The translations under genes and the position numbers were made by a program. 32,308 nucleotides of DNA from RGIG4708 sp045633845 (GTDB lineage Bacteria > Bacillota > Clostridia > UMGS1810), in NCBI GenBank assembly GCA_045633845.1, contig JAZQZC010000005.1, forward strand, positions 1 through 32,308, given 5' to 3'. Under the pieces are notes generated by a model, which was not told the origin of the DNA, did no database searches, and worked only from the letters and a program-made list of their open reading frames with translations. Below are positions 7,834 through 16,044 of the stretch, in pieces. Position 1 is the stretch's first letter. Each line of letters begins with the position of its first letter.

Positions 7834-9474
7834 ATGAAGAAATTTGTATCAGTATTTTTATGTCTGATAATGGTTTTGAGTTTGGGATCTGTTGCTTCTG
7901 CTGAAAACAGTTGCGATATAGATTATGTTGTTTCTGACACAGCAAATTATATCTATAAAACCGTAAGTGAGCCACAGGTAGGTTCTATCGGCGGTGAATG
8001 GGCAGTATTGGGACTCGCACGAAGCGGTATTGAAATTCCCGAAGAGTATTATCAGGATTATTATAAACGTGTAGAGGAATATGTAAAAGAACGTGAAGGC
8101 AATCTTCATGACAAGAAATATACAGAATACTCAAGGCTTACTGTAGCACTTACGGCAATCGGCAAAAATCCCACTGATGTTGCAGGATATAACCTTTTAA
8201 CACCTCTCGGTGATTATGAGAAAACGATATGGCAAGGTATGAACGGTCCTATATGGGCGCTTATTGCTCTTGATAGTGGAAACTATGAAATGCCAAAGAA
8301 TCCTGCCGCTACCGTTCAGGCAACAAGAGAAATGTATATTCAAAGAATCTTAGATTGTCAGCTTCCCGATGGCGGTTGGTCGCTATTCGGAGGAACAAAG
8401 GCGGCCACATCAGGTGATGGCATTTCTGATCCCGATATAACCGGTATGGCACTTCAAGCTCTCGCTAAATATCAGGACAATCCAAATGTTAAGACGGCAA
8501 TAGATACAGCACTCAATACAATGTCACAAAAGCAGGATGACAAAGGCGGTTTCTCAAGTTGGGGAACTTCAAATTCAGAAAGTTGTGTTCAGGTGCTTGT
8601 GGCTCTTTGTGAACTTGGTATTCCCGTAGATGACGATCGATTTGTAAAAAACGGATATACAATTCTTGATAACCTTTTGACATATTATGATAAAGGAAAT
8701 GGATTCAGGCACACAGCAGATGGAAGCGGCGTTAATCTGATGTCGACTGAGCAGGCGTTTTATGGTATTGTTGCCGTTAAAAGAATGAACGAGGGTAAAA
8801 GTAGCCTTTACAGAATGAATGATGCTATTTCGGTATCTGACAGTAAAGATAACACCGTTGGGCTTAAAGATAAACACGAAGATGTAAAAAAAATGAGCAT
8901 AGCCACTCCCAGCAAAACTTTTTCGGATATTTCCGGTCATAAAGATAAAACAGACATTGAAGCTTTGGCATCAAGAGGGATTATAAACGGCAAGACAGAA
9001 AATAGTTTTGAGCCAAACAGTACAATGACAAGAGCTGAGTTCGCCACCATTATTACAAGAGGACTTGGACTTCCCGTGAAAAACACACTTGTTTTTGCTG
9101 ATGTAAAGGAAACTGATTGGTATTATACTTATGTAAATACTGCATACTCTTATGGTATCATAAAAGGCGTGTCTGAAACAGAGTTTAATCCAAACGGAAC
9201 GATTACTCGTGAAGAAGTGGCAGTTATGGTGGCAAGAGCAGCAAAACTATGCGGAGTGAATACGGATATACAAAGTTTTGAAGCAAGAAATATCCTATCA
9301 GAATTTCTTGACTATGTAAAAGCATCTAATTGGGCACAACCTTCCCTTGCTTTTTGTTACAAGGAAGGTATCCTCTCAAATGATGTAATGGATATTAAGC
9401 CAAAAGAGTTTGTTACAAGAGCAGAAATTGCAGATATGCTCCACAATATGTTATTGATAGCAGAACTCATATAG
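7834..9474 (+). CDS. Secreted alpha/alpha-barrel (terpenoid-cyclase / intrinsic-factor-like) protein with SLH anchor
   Basis: The product is 546 residues. AAGGAG lies at the right distance before the ATG and a signal peptide covers residues 1-23 (SVASA). Residues about 27-325 are helical repeats of the prenyltransferase/squalene-cyclase barrel type. The markers are QLPDGGWSLFGG (about 177), DPDITGMALQALAKY (about 200), and QKQDDKGGFSSWG followed by SCVQVLVALCELG (about 232-260). The acidic catalytic motifs of true terpene cyclases are not obvious, and a secreted, wall-anchored cyclase would be odd. The same fold forms the N-terminal domain of intrinsic factor and transcobalamin. Three SLH repeats follow at about 363-411, 420-470 and 489-540. 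Lying between two DUF4430 genes under a B12 riboswitch, it probably supplies the barrel half of a split corrinoid binder. The ligand role is inferred. Confidence 0.85.
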   Translation: MKKFVSVFLCLIMVLSLGSVASAENSCDIDYVVSDTANYIYKTVSEPQVGSIGGEWAVLGLARSGIEIPEEYYQDYYKRVEEYVKEREGNLHDKKYTEYSRLTVALTAIGKNPTDVAGYNLLTPLGDYEKTIWQGMNGPIWALIALDSGNYEMPKNPAATVQATREMYIQRILDCQLPDGGWSLFGGTKAATSGDGISDPDITGMALQALAKYQDNPNVKTAIDTALNTMSQKQDDKGGFSSWGTSNSESCVQVLVALCELGIPVDDDRFVKNGYTILDNLLTYYDKGNGFRHTADGSGVNLMSTEQAFYGIVAVKRMNEGKSSLYRMNDAISVSDSKDNTVGLKDKHEDVKKMSIATPSKTFSDISGHKDKTDIEALASRGIINGKTENSFEPNSTMTRAEFATIITRGLGLPVKNTLVFADVKETDWYYTYVNTAYSYGIIKGVSETEFNPNGTITREEVAVMVARAAKLCGVNTDIQSFEARNILSEFLDYVKASNWAQPSLAFCYKEGILSNDVMDIKPKEFVTRAEIADMLHNMLLIAELI

Positions 9475-9490
9475 GAAGTGATAAAACTTG

Positions 9491-10420
9491 ATGAAACATA
9501 AAAGTAAAATAATAGTCGGAGCAGTAATTATAGCAGTTCTTGCCTTTATGTTTTGGTATGGAGGCGATGCTCCGGGGCTTCGTGGATGGACACCGCAGCC
9601 TAAAGGAAGTGTAGAGGTTCCCCAAAACGATGTGTCCATTCCAACCGATTTGCCTACTTCTACAGAAACTCCGGTTGTCCAAACAACCGAAGATGAGCAA
9701 ATTGAGGCCGAACAAAAAGTCAGTGAAATCCCCATAAAAGAAGCTGATGAGTCTGCTACGGAAGAAAACAAACCTCAAAGTACAGATGGCACTGCTTTAA
9801 CACCTGCCGAAAAGGTTGCATTAGCTGACCGCATTGCGGAAGAAAGTGCGACATCTTCGGTTGAAAACGGAGATAAAGTATATTCTGTTCAAAACGGGAT
9901 GGTCATAAACGAAAGTACAGGCAAAGACAAATACTTTACTGATCCTGTTCCTGAAGGAAAGCCACTTCCTATCGAACCGCAGGACGCAGTTATTTCGGAT
10001 AAAGAGCTGACTTGCACATTATCAGTACGATGTGATACCATTTTGAGGAACATTGCGTGGCTCGACAAAGAAAAGGCCAGCATTGTACCAAAAGACGGTG
10101 TTATATTTGCAGAAAAGACAGTTACATTTTATGAAGGAGAAAGTGTGTTTAATTTACTTCTCCGTGAAATGAAACGAAATAAAATACATATGGAATTTGA
10201 AGACACCCCGATATATAACAGTGCATATATTGAGGGGATAGCTAACCTATATGAATTTGATTGCGGTGAACTGTCAGGATGGATGTATAAGGTAAACGGT
10301 TGGTTCCCGAACTACGGATGCTCCCGTTATCAGCTAAAAGCAGGAGATAAAGTTGAATGGGTATATACCTGTGATTTGGGTGTTGATGTTCGCGGATATT
10401 ACGCCGCAAGCGGTAATTGA
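9491..10420 (+). CDS. Membrane-anchored DUF4430 protein (transcobalamin beta-domain type)
   Basis: The ATG at 9491 follows AGGAAGTG at 9 nt and gives 309 residues. An upstream TTG is not needed. Residues 7-24 form one hydrophobic segment that reads as an uncleaved membrane anchor (IIVGAVIIAVLAFMFWYG), with no lipobox Cys. A low-complexity Glu/Thr/Pro linker (about 30-130) spans the wall. The DUF4430 domain occupies about 207-302, with TVTFYEGESVFNLLLREM, SGWMYKVNGWFPNYG and AGDKVEWVYTCDLGVDV. The last motif nearly repeats the one in the giant SLH protein (DGDKVEWLYTCQLGADI). Its gene starts 16 bp after the barrel gene and ends 17 bp before the adenosyltransferase. I infer a membrane-proximal receptor that takes corrinoid from the S-layer proteins, perhaps delivering it to an ECF transporter. 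Confidence 0.85.
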   Translation: MKHKSKIIVGAVIIAVLAFMFWYGGDAPGLRGWTPQPKGSVEVPQNDVSIPTDLPTSTETPVVQTTEDEQIEAEQKVSEIPIKEADESATEENKPQSTDGTALTPAEKVALADRIAEESATSSVENGDKVYSVQNGMVINESTGKDKYFTDPVPEGKPLPIEPQDAVISDKELTCTLSVRCDTILRNIAWLDKEKASIVPKDGVIFAEKTVTFYEGESVFNLLLREMKRNKIHMEFEDTPIYNSAYIEGIANLYEFDCGELSGWMYKVNGWFPNYGCSRYQLKAGDKVEWVYTCDLGVDVRGYYAASGN

Positions 10421-10437
10421 TAGATGGAGGTTCATTT

Positions 10438-10950
10438 ATGATACAGAGCTATTTTGGAAACGGTAAAGGGAAAACTACCGCCGCTATCGGTGCGGCTATT
10501 CGCTGTATTGGTTGCGATCAAAAGGTGTTGGTCGTTGAGTTCTTGAAGAATAATGATTCTGCTGAATTTAAGGTTATGGATACTCTTGAAAACATAGATA
10601 TATTGTTTTCAAACGAACATTATGAGCTTTTTGATAACGAAAAGTCGGAGCTTACTCCTAAATTTAAAGATGCCTATACAAAGCTTTTGTTCGAAGAAAC
10701 CGCAAAGATAAGCAAGGATTATCAAATGATTGTGCTTGATGAAGTTCTTGATGCAGTTGAGTTTGGATACATAGAAGAAAAAGCATTTATAAAACTATTA
10801 AACGAATGCAAACAAAAAACAGAAATTATACTTACAGGGCACAAATTGCCCGAAAGTATAGCGAATGTGTCTGATTATATATCAGAGATAAGAGAAAAAA
10901 ATCATCCGTACAATTTGGGTGCTCCTTCACGAAAAGGAATTGAATACTAA
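10438..10950 (+). CDS. cobO: ATP:corrinoid adenosyltransferase (CobA/CobO/BtuR family)
   Basis: The ATG at 10438 with TGGAGG upstream gives 170 residues. A variant P-loop GNGKGKTT (7-14) is followed by AAIGAAIRCIG. Further family marks are VLVVEFLKNN, MIVLDEVLDAVEFG (the Walker-B region), EIILTGHKLPE and the C-terminal HPYNLGAPSRKGIEY. The enzyme moves the adenosyl group of ATP onto cob(I)alamin or cob(I)yrinic acid diamide in the cytoplasm, making the coenzyme form. It is the only gene here with a well-established corrinoid function and strongly supports reading the operon as B12 salvage. No corrin-ring synthesis genes accompany it. It is slightly shorter than typical family members but looks complete. 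Confidence 0.92.
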   Translation: MIQSYFGNGKGKTTAAIGAAIRCIGCDQKVLVVEFLKNNDSAEFKVMDTLENIDILFSNEHYELFDNEKSELTPKFKDAYTKLLFEETAKISKDYQMIVLDEVLDAVEFGYIEEKAFIKLLNECKQKTEIILTGHKLPESIANVSDYISEIREKNHPYNLGAPSRKGIEY

Positions 10951-10951
10951 T

Positions 10952-11260
10952 ATGAACGAATTTAAAACATATCACCCGATTGTGAATTTCATATACTTTG
11001 TGTTTGTAATCGGGTTCAGTTGCTTTTTTATGCATCCGATAGCCTTGTGTATTTCACTTGCAAGTGGTTTTACATATTCTGTGATGCTGAAAGGTAAAAA
11101 AGCAATCAAAACAAACTTAATATATATGCTCCCAATGCTGCTTGTGATGGCACTTATAAACCCTGCGTTTAATCACGAAGGCGTTACTATCATAGAGTAT
11201 CTGCCAAGCGGAAACCCGTTGACATTGGAATCAATCGTTGTGTGTTGTCGCAAAATGTAG
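10952..11260 (+). pseudogene. Truncated ECF transporter T component (EcfT/CbiQ-like)
   Basis: From the ATG at 10952 the frame reads as the N-terminal third of an EcfT protein. It has HPIVNFIYFVFVIGFSCFF, membrane segments, and the typical FNHEGVTIIEYL and SGNPLTLESIV. Homology then stops: after ESIV an ordinary protein would continue YGI..., but here the frame becomes VCCRKM and ends. EcfT couples the two ATPases of an energy-coupling-factor importer to a substrate-binding S component, here presumably for corrinoid. The ATPase genes and S component that usually follow are absent. A deletion joins this gene to an unrelated regulator gene at about 11236-11245. The remnant lacks most membrane helices and the coupling helices, so it is very unlikely to work. 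Confidence 0.82.
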
Positions 11261-11442
11261 GAAAGGTGCTTACGCATAAGTTTATCGCAGAGAAAATTTG
11301 GGGTAGTGCATGGGAAACAGATATAGGTTCTCTTCGGGTGTTTATGACAACACTCAGAAAAAAGATTGAAAAACTTCCTGACTCTCCGCAGTATATCCAG
11401 ACACACATAGGTGTCGGATACAGGATGATGAAGGTTGAATAA
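11242..11442 (+). pseudogene. C-terminal fragment of a KdpE-like response regulator
   Basis: The 66 codons match the winged-helix DNA-binding domain of OmpR/KdpE regulators: LSQNVGKVLTHKFIAEKIWG, then SLRVFMTTLRKKIEK, then QTHIGVGYRMMKVE at the natural C-terminus. The whole phosphoacceptor domain and linker (about 160 residues in the family) are missing. The GTG assigned as start is simply the first start-like codon after the junction and has no ribosome binding site. KdpE normally controls potassium-transport genes with the kinase KdpD, and neither is here. It overlaps the broken ecfT in another frame, as expected for a deletion that fused two genes. Confidence 0.82.
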
Positions 11443-11451
11443 GGTGGTTAT

Positions 11452-12084
11452 ATGATAAAACAAAATAAATATAAGATAGTTATTTCCTCTATAATTACAT
11501 TATTGCCGATGTTTTTCGGATTTTTAGTATGGAACAGACTTCCGGAAAATATAGCGACAAGCTTCGGTTGGAATGGCGAGGTTACAGGTTACAACAGTAA
11601 AATTTTTGCAGTTGTTGGACTTCCGGCGATACTGACTTTTGTGAATTTAATATGTATTATCGCAACAAGCGCCGATCCGAGACGAAAGAATATAAGTAAT
11701 AAAATGTTCTCGACCGTTATAAGCATTGTTCCCGTTTGTTCATTGATTTGCGGAATTTGTATCTATGCTAATGCATTGGGATATAAAATAAGTGTCGAAA
11801 GCATAATGCCTGTCTTCGTGGGAATTTTATTTTTTGTGCTTGGCTTTATTCTTCCAAAATGCAAACAAAATTACACAATCGGAATCAAGCTCCCCTGGAC
11901 ACTGCATGACGAAGAGAACTGGAATAAAACACATAAGCTTGCAGGAAAACTTTGGATTTACGGCGGTATAATAATGATTGTGTCAGGATTGTTTAATTTA
12001 ACATTTATATTTGTGACAATAATTTTTGCACTTGTTATTATTCCAACTGTCTATTCATATTTGTTGTATCGGAAACAAAAATAA
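11452..12084 (+). CDS. SdpI/DUF1648-family membrane protein
   Basis: This 210-residue integral membrane protein has about six hydrophobic segments. The N-terminal part matches DUF1648 (LPENIATSFGWNGEVTGY). The SdpI signature NYTIGIKLPWTLHDEENWNK followed by THKLAGKLW lies at about 139-169. In Bacillus subtilis SdpI gives immunity to the SdpC toxin and signals through a regulator. Many homologues have no known partner, and no toxin gene is seen here. The ATG follows GGTGG, 10 bp after the KdpE-like fragment, so it was probably co-transcribed with the lost regulator gene. With the upstream deletion its promoter is uncertain; it may now be read from the B12 operon. Confidence 0.82.
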   Translation: MIKQNKYKIVISSIITLLPMFFGFLVWNRLPENIATSFGWNGEVTGYNSKIFAVVGLPAILTFVNLICIIATSADPRRKNISNKMFSTVISIVPVCSLICGICIYANALGYKISVESIMPVFVGILFFVLGFILPKCKQNYTIGIKLPWTLHDEENWNKTHKLAGKLWIYGGIIMIVSGLFNLTFIFVTIIFALVIIPTVYSYLLYRKQK

Positions 12085-12126
12085 GAAATAAATATTTTAA
12101 AAGCATTAGATTCTATATTGATGAAA

Positions 12127-12158
12127 CGGCACGGATTTTCTCCGTGCCGTAACTTTTA
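12127..12158 (+). terminator. Intrinsic terminator after the sdpI-like gene
   Basis: CGGCACGGA and TCCGTGCCG form a perfect 9-bp stem around a short loop 43 bp past the stop codon. The following TAACTTTTAA is a weak T-run. Confidence 0.7.
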
Positions 12159-12189
12159 AATGTGTTATACAGTAACCAAAGGAAAGCCA

Positions 12190-12400
12190 AATTGTATTTG
12201 GGGAAATGATATCTGCAAGAATTAAAAAATATTCTTGTAGAATTGCTCTCCATAGACAAAATTGGCAGAATTGGCGAAATCAGGTGATGCTAAAATGATG
12301 ATGTAGCAGACGGAACGCCTGCAAACGGATGCGACCGTATGCGAAATTGATGCTCATTTCAGGCATATTTATTTGAGTCTCAAGACCATACGCCGTCATC
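12190..12400. repeat. Structured intergenic segment with a 39-codon minus-strand frame
   Basis: CTGCAAGAAT pairs with ATATTCTTGTAG near 12221-12241, nested within GCCAAATT...AATTGGC (about 12184-12267). On the minus strand 12399-12280 is open for 39 codons (starts MTAYGLETQINMPEMS, ends HHHFSIT) but has no ribosome binding site. It looks more like a dispersed repeat than a gene. Confirming that needs a genome-wide copy count. Confidence 0.3.
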
Positions 12401-12480
12401 AAAAATATAATTAAAAATTAGTAAAATTCAAAATTGATGCTCTGAAATTTAATTTTGAAACATAAAATTTTTTAATGATT

Positions 12481-12520
12481 AAAAAATAAGAAGTGGCTCA
12501 AACGCAGTGTTTGAGCCACT
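12481..12520 (-). terminator. Intrinsic terminator of tRNA-Trp
   Basis: A perfect 12-bp stem, AGTGGCTCAAAC / GTTTGAGCCACT, is followed on the minus strand by TTCTTATTTTTT. It starts 5 bp after the tRNA 3' end. Confidence 0.88.
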
Positions 12521-12525
12521 TTGTA

Positions 12526-12601
12526 TGGCAGGGGCAGAAGGACTTGAACCCTCGGCACGTGGTTTTGGAGACCACTGCTCTACCAACTGAGCTATACCCC
12601 T
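12526..12601 (-). tRNA. trnW: tRNA-Trp (anticodon CCA)
   Basis: This 76-nt gene folds as a full cloverleaf. The acceptor arms AGGGGTA/TGCCCCT pair, the D arm is GCTC-AGTTGGTA-GAGC, and the anticodon arm is GTGGT-CTCCAAA-ACCAC. The T arm is GAGGG-TTCAAGT-CCTTC. The anticodon is CCA and the 3' CCA is encoded. It has its own consensus promoter and terminator. Confidence 0.95.
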
Positions 12602-12645
12602 AAACAGCAAATATTAAGTTTTTTCAAGTTACCATACAAACATAG

Positions 12646-12692
12646 GGACACGGCTTTGGAGACCGCTGCTCTATCAACTGAGCTATACCCCT
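12646..12692 (-). pseudogene. Truncated tandem copy of tRNA-Trp (5' half)
   Basis: On the minus strand AGGGGTATAGCTCAGTTGAT and the following bases repeat the intact tRNA's acceptor, D and anticodon arms, including loop CTCCAAA. The copy stops after GCCGTGTC. The T arm and 3' acceptor strand are gone. It lies between the promoter and the intact tRNA and would be transcribed as leader. Confidence 0.82.
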
Positions 12693-12712
12693 ATATATTA
12701 ACAACAGATATT

Positions 12713-12741
12713 ATTATACATTAAAAATACTTTGGTGTCAA
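12713..12741 (-). promoter_or_regulatory. Consensus promoter of the tRNA-Trp unit
   Basis: On the minus strand a perfect TTGACA (12736-12741) and a perfect TATAAT (12713-12718) are 17 bp apart, which suits a stable-RNA gene. Confidence 0.88.
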
Positions 12742-12864
12742 TATTTTTTGTTAAATTTTTGCAACATACTTACTTAACTTGCCAACTGTGATTAAATTCG
12801 ATACAAATGGTAAATATTTGTGCTTTAGTACATTTTGGCGATACAAACTGGTAAAAATTGTAAT

Positions 12865-12893
12865 TTGTTTTGTTTTTGGGAGTATGATATAAT
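12865..12893 (+). promoter_or_regulatory. Promoter of the S-layer operon
   Basis: A perfect TATAAT (12888-12893) lies 17 bp after a poor -35 (TTGTTT, 12865-12870). The transcript would have a leader of about 255 nt with no recognised riboswitch. Confidence 0.5.
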
Positions 12894-13154
12894 AATTATA
12901 AGCTGCAATTTGAATACACAAAAAATCAATAAATGAAATATGGTGTGTGAAAAGAATTTTTGTTTATGTATAATAAAATTGATTGTAAACTTTTGATATG
13001 CAGCAAAACGACATTGCAACATAATTATGCGACATTTTTACATATTAAAGCGACTTGTGTCTATGTTATTCCAAACCTTATTATGTTATCATTTAATCAT
13101 CGCAGACTAGGTAAAATGGAGTTTTACAAACTTTTTAATACGGAGGTTGAATTT

Positions 13155-16007
13155 ATGAAAAACAACATTACAACAAAACTTTTGTCACTTATAACAATAT
13201 TTGTGTTTGTATTTACAGGTGTATGCCCTGCATATGCAAATGAAACTATTGCAGATATTGATCTAGGTGCTTCGGTTATGTCTGAGCAACCGATACCTTT
13301 GTTTTACAACAAAGTAACATTTGGTGAAACATCGGCGCAAAAAAGCCTCATTGGCAATATGGATTACTATATGTATGTAACCGATGATGCTCCTCTTGAA
13401 AAGAAGGACGACAACCTCTGGTACGCAAAAGAAGGCTGCGGTTCGGATTCACTGGGCAATCATGCTTTGGCTCCCGACAATACTACCCCTGCGTATTTTA
13501 TTACAAAGTACAAAAGGTCTGACAGAGATAATGATTATCCCGGCGGTTATCTTTACTTTGAAATGGGCGAAGATATCACAACCGAAGATAAAGAGTTTTA
13601 TGTAGAAGCAGAGGTTTACGGAACCGACGTTACAAATGTCAGCCTTCAGTATAATGCTAACGCAAACAATGAACGCGGCTCGCTTGCAAATGGTGCTGCC
13701 GTTAAAACAGTAAATGGCGAATGGACAACTCTTATGTTCCATATCACCGATGCATATTTTAACGGAGAAGTAAAAACAGGATACACACCGGGAGGTTGGG
13801 CTGATTTTAGAATTGAAGCAAACCGTGTAGATACATACATAAAATCTGTGGCAGTTTCAAACTGTGAAGATCCAGCAGCACTTCTTGATGTGCAAAATAC
13901 ACTTGATTTGGGTATAGACGGAGCAGTAAGTGAAAGCTTTGTTCTACCTACAGAAGATGATGTTGATATAAGCTGGTCATCCTCAAACGAAGCTGCTGTA
14001 TACATCGAAGACGGCTCCGCCGTTGTTGTTACCGGCAGAGCCGAGCAAGAGGCAGTTATCACCGCAAAAATAGAAAAAGACGGATATTATGTGGAAAAGG
14101 CTTTTGATATTACTGTTGCAGGACAGCAGACAGGTCCAGACCTTAGCGATGCCCAAAAACTTATATACAATAAAGTTACATATGGCGCAACAGCAAGCGA
14201 AAATGTTTATGTTGGTCTTATGACAAATTTTGCAGTCAACAGCGATGAAACACCTTTGGAGCAGGTTGACGGCGCATGGACGGATGTAAATGGATACAAA
14301 TCCGATTCGCTTGGTAACTATACACAGGCTCCCGATGGCACATCTGCATATTTTATCACAAAATATAAACGCCCCCAACATCCCAGTCAAACTGATTCCG
14401 GCGGTTTTGTCTACTTCAAGATGGGCGAAGATGTAACAGTCGATGACAAAGAGTTTTATGTAGATGTTGAAGTGTACGGAGATAATTCAAAATTAACCCT
14501 TTTGTATATAAACAAGGACAATCCTGCAGATAGCGCAGAAATTCCCAACTCGGATGCAGTAAAAGTAAAAAACGGAGACTGGACAACACTTACTTTCCAC
14601 GTTACTGATGCTATGTTCAACGGTGTGAGCGACACGGGTCTTGCAGATCAGAAAGCAGATTTCAGACTTCAGGCAAACGGTGAAGATACATACATAAAAT
14701 CTGTAGCAGTATACAACAGCGCTGATTATGAAGAGCTTTTGGAAATTAAAGACACATTTGAGCTTGAAAGAACAGAGGATATAGCTCTGGACTTTGAACT
14801 TCCGACAATTGACGGATGTGAAATTGAATGGACATCAAGTGATGAAGAAGTCATTTATATTGATGACAACACTGCAGTAATTGTTCCTGATTTTGTTACA
14901 AAGAGTGCAACTCTTACAGCTAAAATAGCAAAAGACGGATATTATGTAGAAAAAGCTTTTGAAGTAACACTTGCCGCTATGGAAAAAACCGCAATCAGTA
15001 TTTCGGAGCCGGTAGTTGATGTAGTGGATGGTGTTGCCACAGTAACGGTTGATGTTGAAGATGCAAACTACTACGGCAAAGATATTTATCTTTATGCAAT
15101 AGCAAAAGATAAATCAACAGGAAAACTCAACGGTATCGGTTACGATTATATTGCACAGGGTACAGTTACAGACACGCCTCTGACTGCATCTGTAAATCTG
15201 GGTGCAAACGATGTGGTTGAATATCTCATTCTCAACGGGGATGGCGCAAGCATTAAAAATCACAGACCTTCAAAAGTAACAGATGTTGAGGTTGTTCCAA
15301 ACTTTGACAAGGTTACTCTCAAGTGGGGTGCGGCATATGACGACTACGAATTTGTTGCAGGATATGGTGTGCTCAAGGACGGAAGTTCTGTGTTTGGCAC
15401 AACAGAAGAATCGGAAAGATTTGAATATACAGCCAAAGTTGTACCCGACAACAAATATAACTTTGAAATTTTGGCATACGACCATATGAATGCTGCGTCA
15501 GACCCATATGCTGTTGAATACCAACCAAAAAAATATTCGGAAATAAACCTTGCCGATCCCGATAATGATTATAACGGAATGACACTTTATTTTAACGGCA
15601 ATCCTGAAAGTGACTGTTACTATGAAAAAGCTACAAAAGACGGCGTCAAATGTGTAAAAACCCGTGATCGTGCTGAGATTGGTAAGGCGGGCAGAACTAT
15701 GCTTTACTTTAAGGTAGACGAAGATGTTGTTAATAAGAACAACAATAAGGTTTCTATAGAAATTACTTACTATGATAATACTGTAGATAAAGGTGCTCTT
15801 GCAATTATGTATTATGGTACAGACGGTACATATAAAGGTGATTACAAAAAACCTTTTGAAGGTACAGAAAAATGGGTGACAAAAACCTTTACATTTGATG
15901 ATGTAAAGTTTTCAGAGCACTCGGGTCTTTCGACATGTGACTTCCGAATTGGCGCAACACATGGGGATCTTTACGTATCAAGAGTAAGAGTTGTTGCTGC
16001 TGACTGA
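13155..16007 (+). CDS. Large secreted repeat protein with Ig-like, FN3-like and CBM-like modules
   Basis: CGGAGG 9 nt upstream fixes the ATG at 13155 (950 residues), although the frame stays open further upstream. A signal peptide is cleaved near AYA-NE (about 31). Residues 50-322 and 336-610 are two long homologous repeats. Each has a beta module (FYVEAEVYG / FYVDVEVYG, WTTL.FH.TDA.FNG, DTYIKSVAV) followed by an Ig-like module of the aBig_2 type (WSSSNEA, AKIEKDGYYVEKAF). A further beta domain (612-705) and an FN3-like domain (706-792, VTLKWGAAYD) precede a C-terminal beta module (794-950). There are no SLH repeats, so it may attach through its SLH-bearing operon partners or bind glycan itself. 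No catalytic domain is seen. It is first of a four-gene operon of surface proteins. Confidence 0.82.
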   Translation: MKNNITTKLLSLITIFVFVFTGVCPAYANETIADIDLGASVMSEQPIPLFYNKVTFGETSAQKSLIGNMDYYMYVTDDAPLEKKDDNLWYAKEGCGSDSLGNHALAPDNTTPAYFITKYKRSDRDNDYPGGYLYFEMGEDITTEDKEFYVEAEVYGTDVTNVSLQYNANANNERGSLANGAAVKTVNGEWTTLMFHITDAYFNGEVKTGYTPGGWADFRIEANRVDTYIKSVAVSNCEDPAALLDVQNTLDLGIDGAVSESFVLPTEDDVDISWSSSNEAAVYIEDGSAVVVTGRAEQEAVITAKIEKDGYYVEKAFDITVAGQQTGPDLSDAQKLIYNKVTYGATASENVYVGLMTNFAVNSDETPLEQVDGAWTDVNGYKSDSLGNYTQAPDGTSAYFITKYKRPQHPSQTDSGGFVYFKMGEDVTVDDKEFYVDVEVYGDNSKLTLLYINKDNPADSAEIPNSDAVKVKNGDWTTLTFHVTDAMFNGVSDTGLADQKADFRLQANGEDTYIKSVAVYNSADYEELLEIKDTFELERTEDIALDFELPTIDGCEIEWTSSDEEVIYIDDNTAVIVPDFVTKSATLTAKIAKDGYYVEKAFEVTLAAMEKTAISISEPVVDVVDGVATVTVDVEDANYYGKDIYLYAIAKDKSTGKLNGIGYDYIAQGTVTDTPLTASVNLGANDVVEYLILNGDGASIKNHRPSKVTDVEVVPNFDKVTLKWGAAYDDYEFVAGYGVLKDGSSVFGTTEESERFEYTAKVVPDNKYNFEILAYDHMNAASDPYAVEYQPKKYSEINLADPDNDYNGMTLYFNGNPESDCYYEKATKDGVKCVKTRDRAEIGKAGRTMLYFKVDEDVVNKNNNKVSIEITYYDNTVDKGALAIMYYGTDGTYKGDYKKPFEGTEKWVTKTFTFDDVKFSEHSGLSTCDFRIGATHGDLYVSRVRVVAAD

Positions 16008-16044
16008 CAGCATACTTTAAAATTACGGAAAGGATGGTGCTAAA

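Noticed and set aside
11242..11442. A functional small winged-helix regulator
   Set aside because: It lacks a ribosome binding site, starts at the deletion junction and is exactly the tail of a KdpE-type protein.
12960..13154. N-terminal extension of the first S-layer operon protein
   Set aside because: A strong CGGAGG and a clean signal peptide mark the ATG at 13155; the upstream residues are not protein-like.
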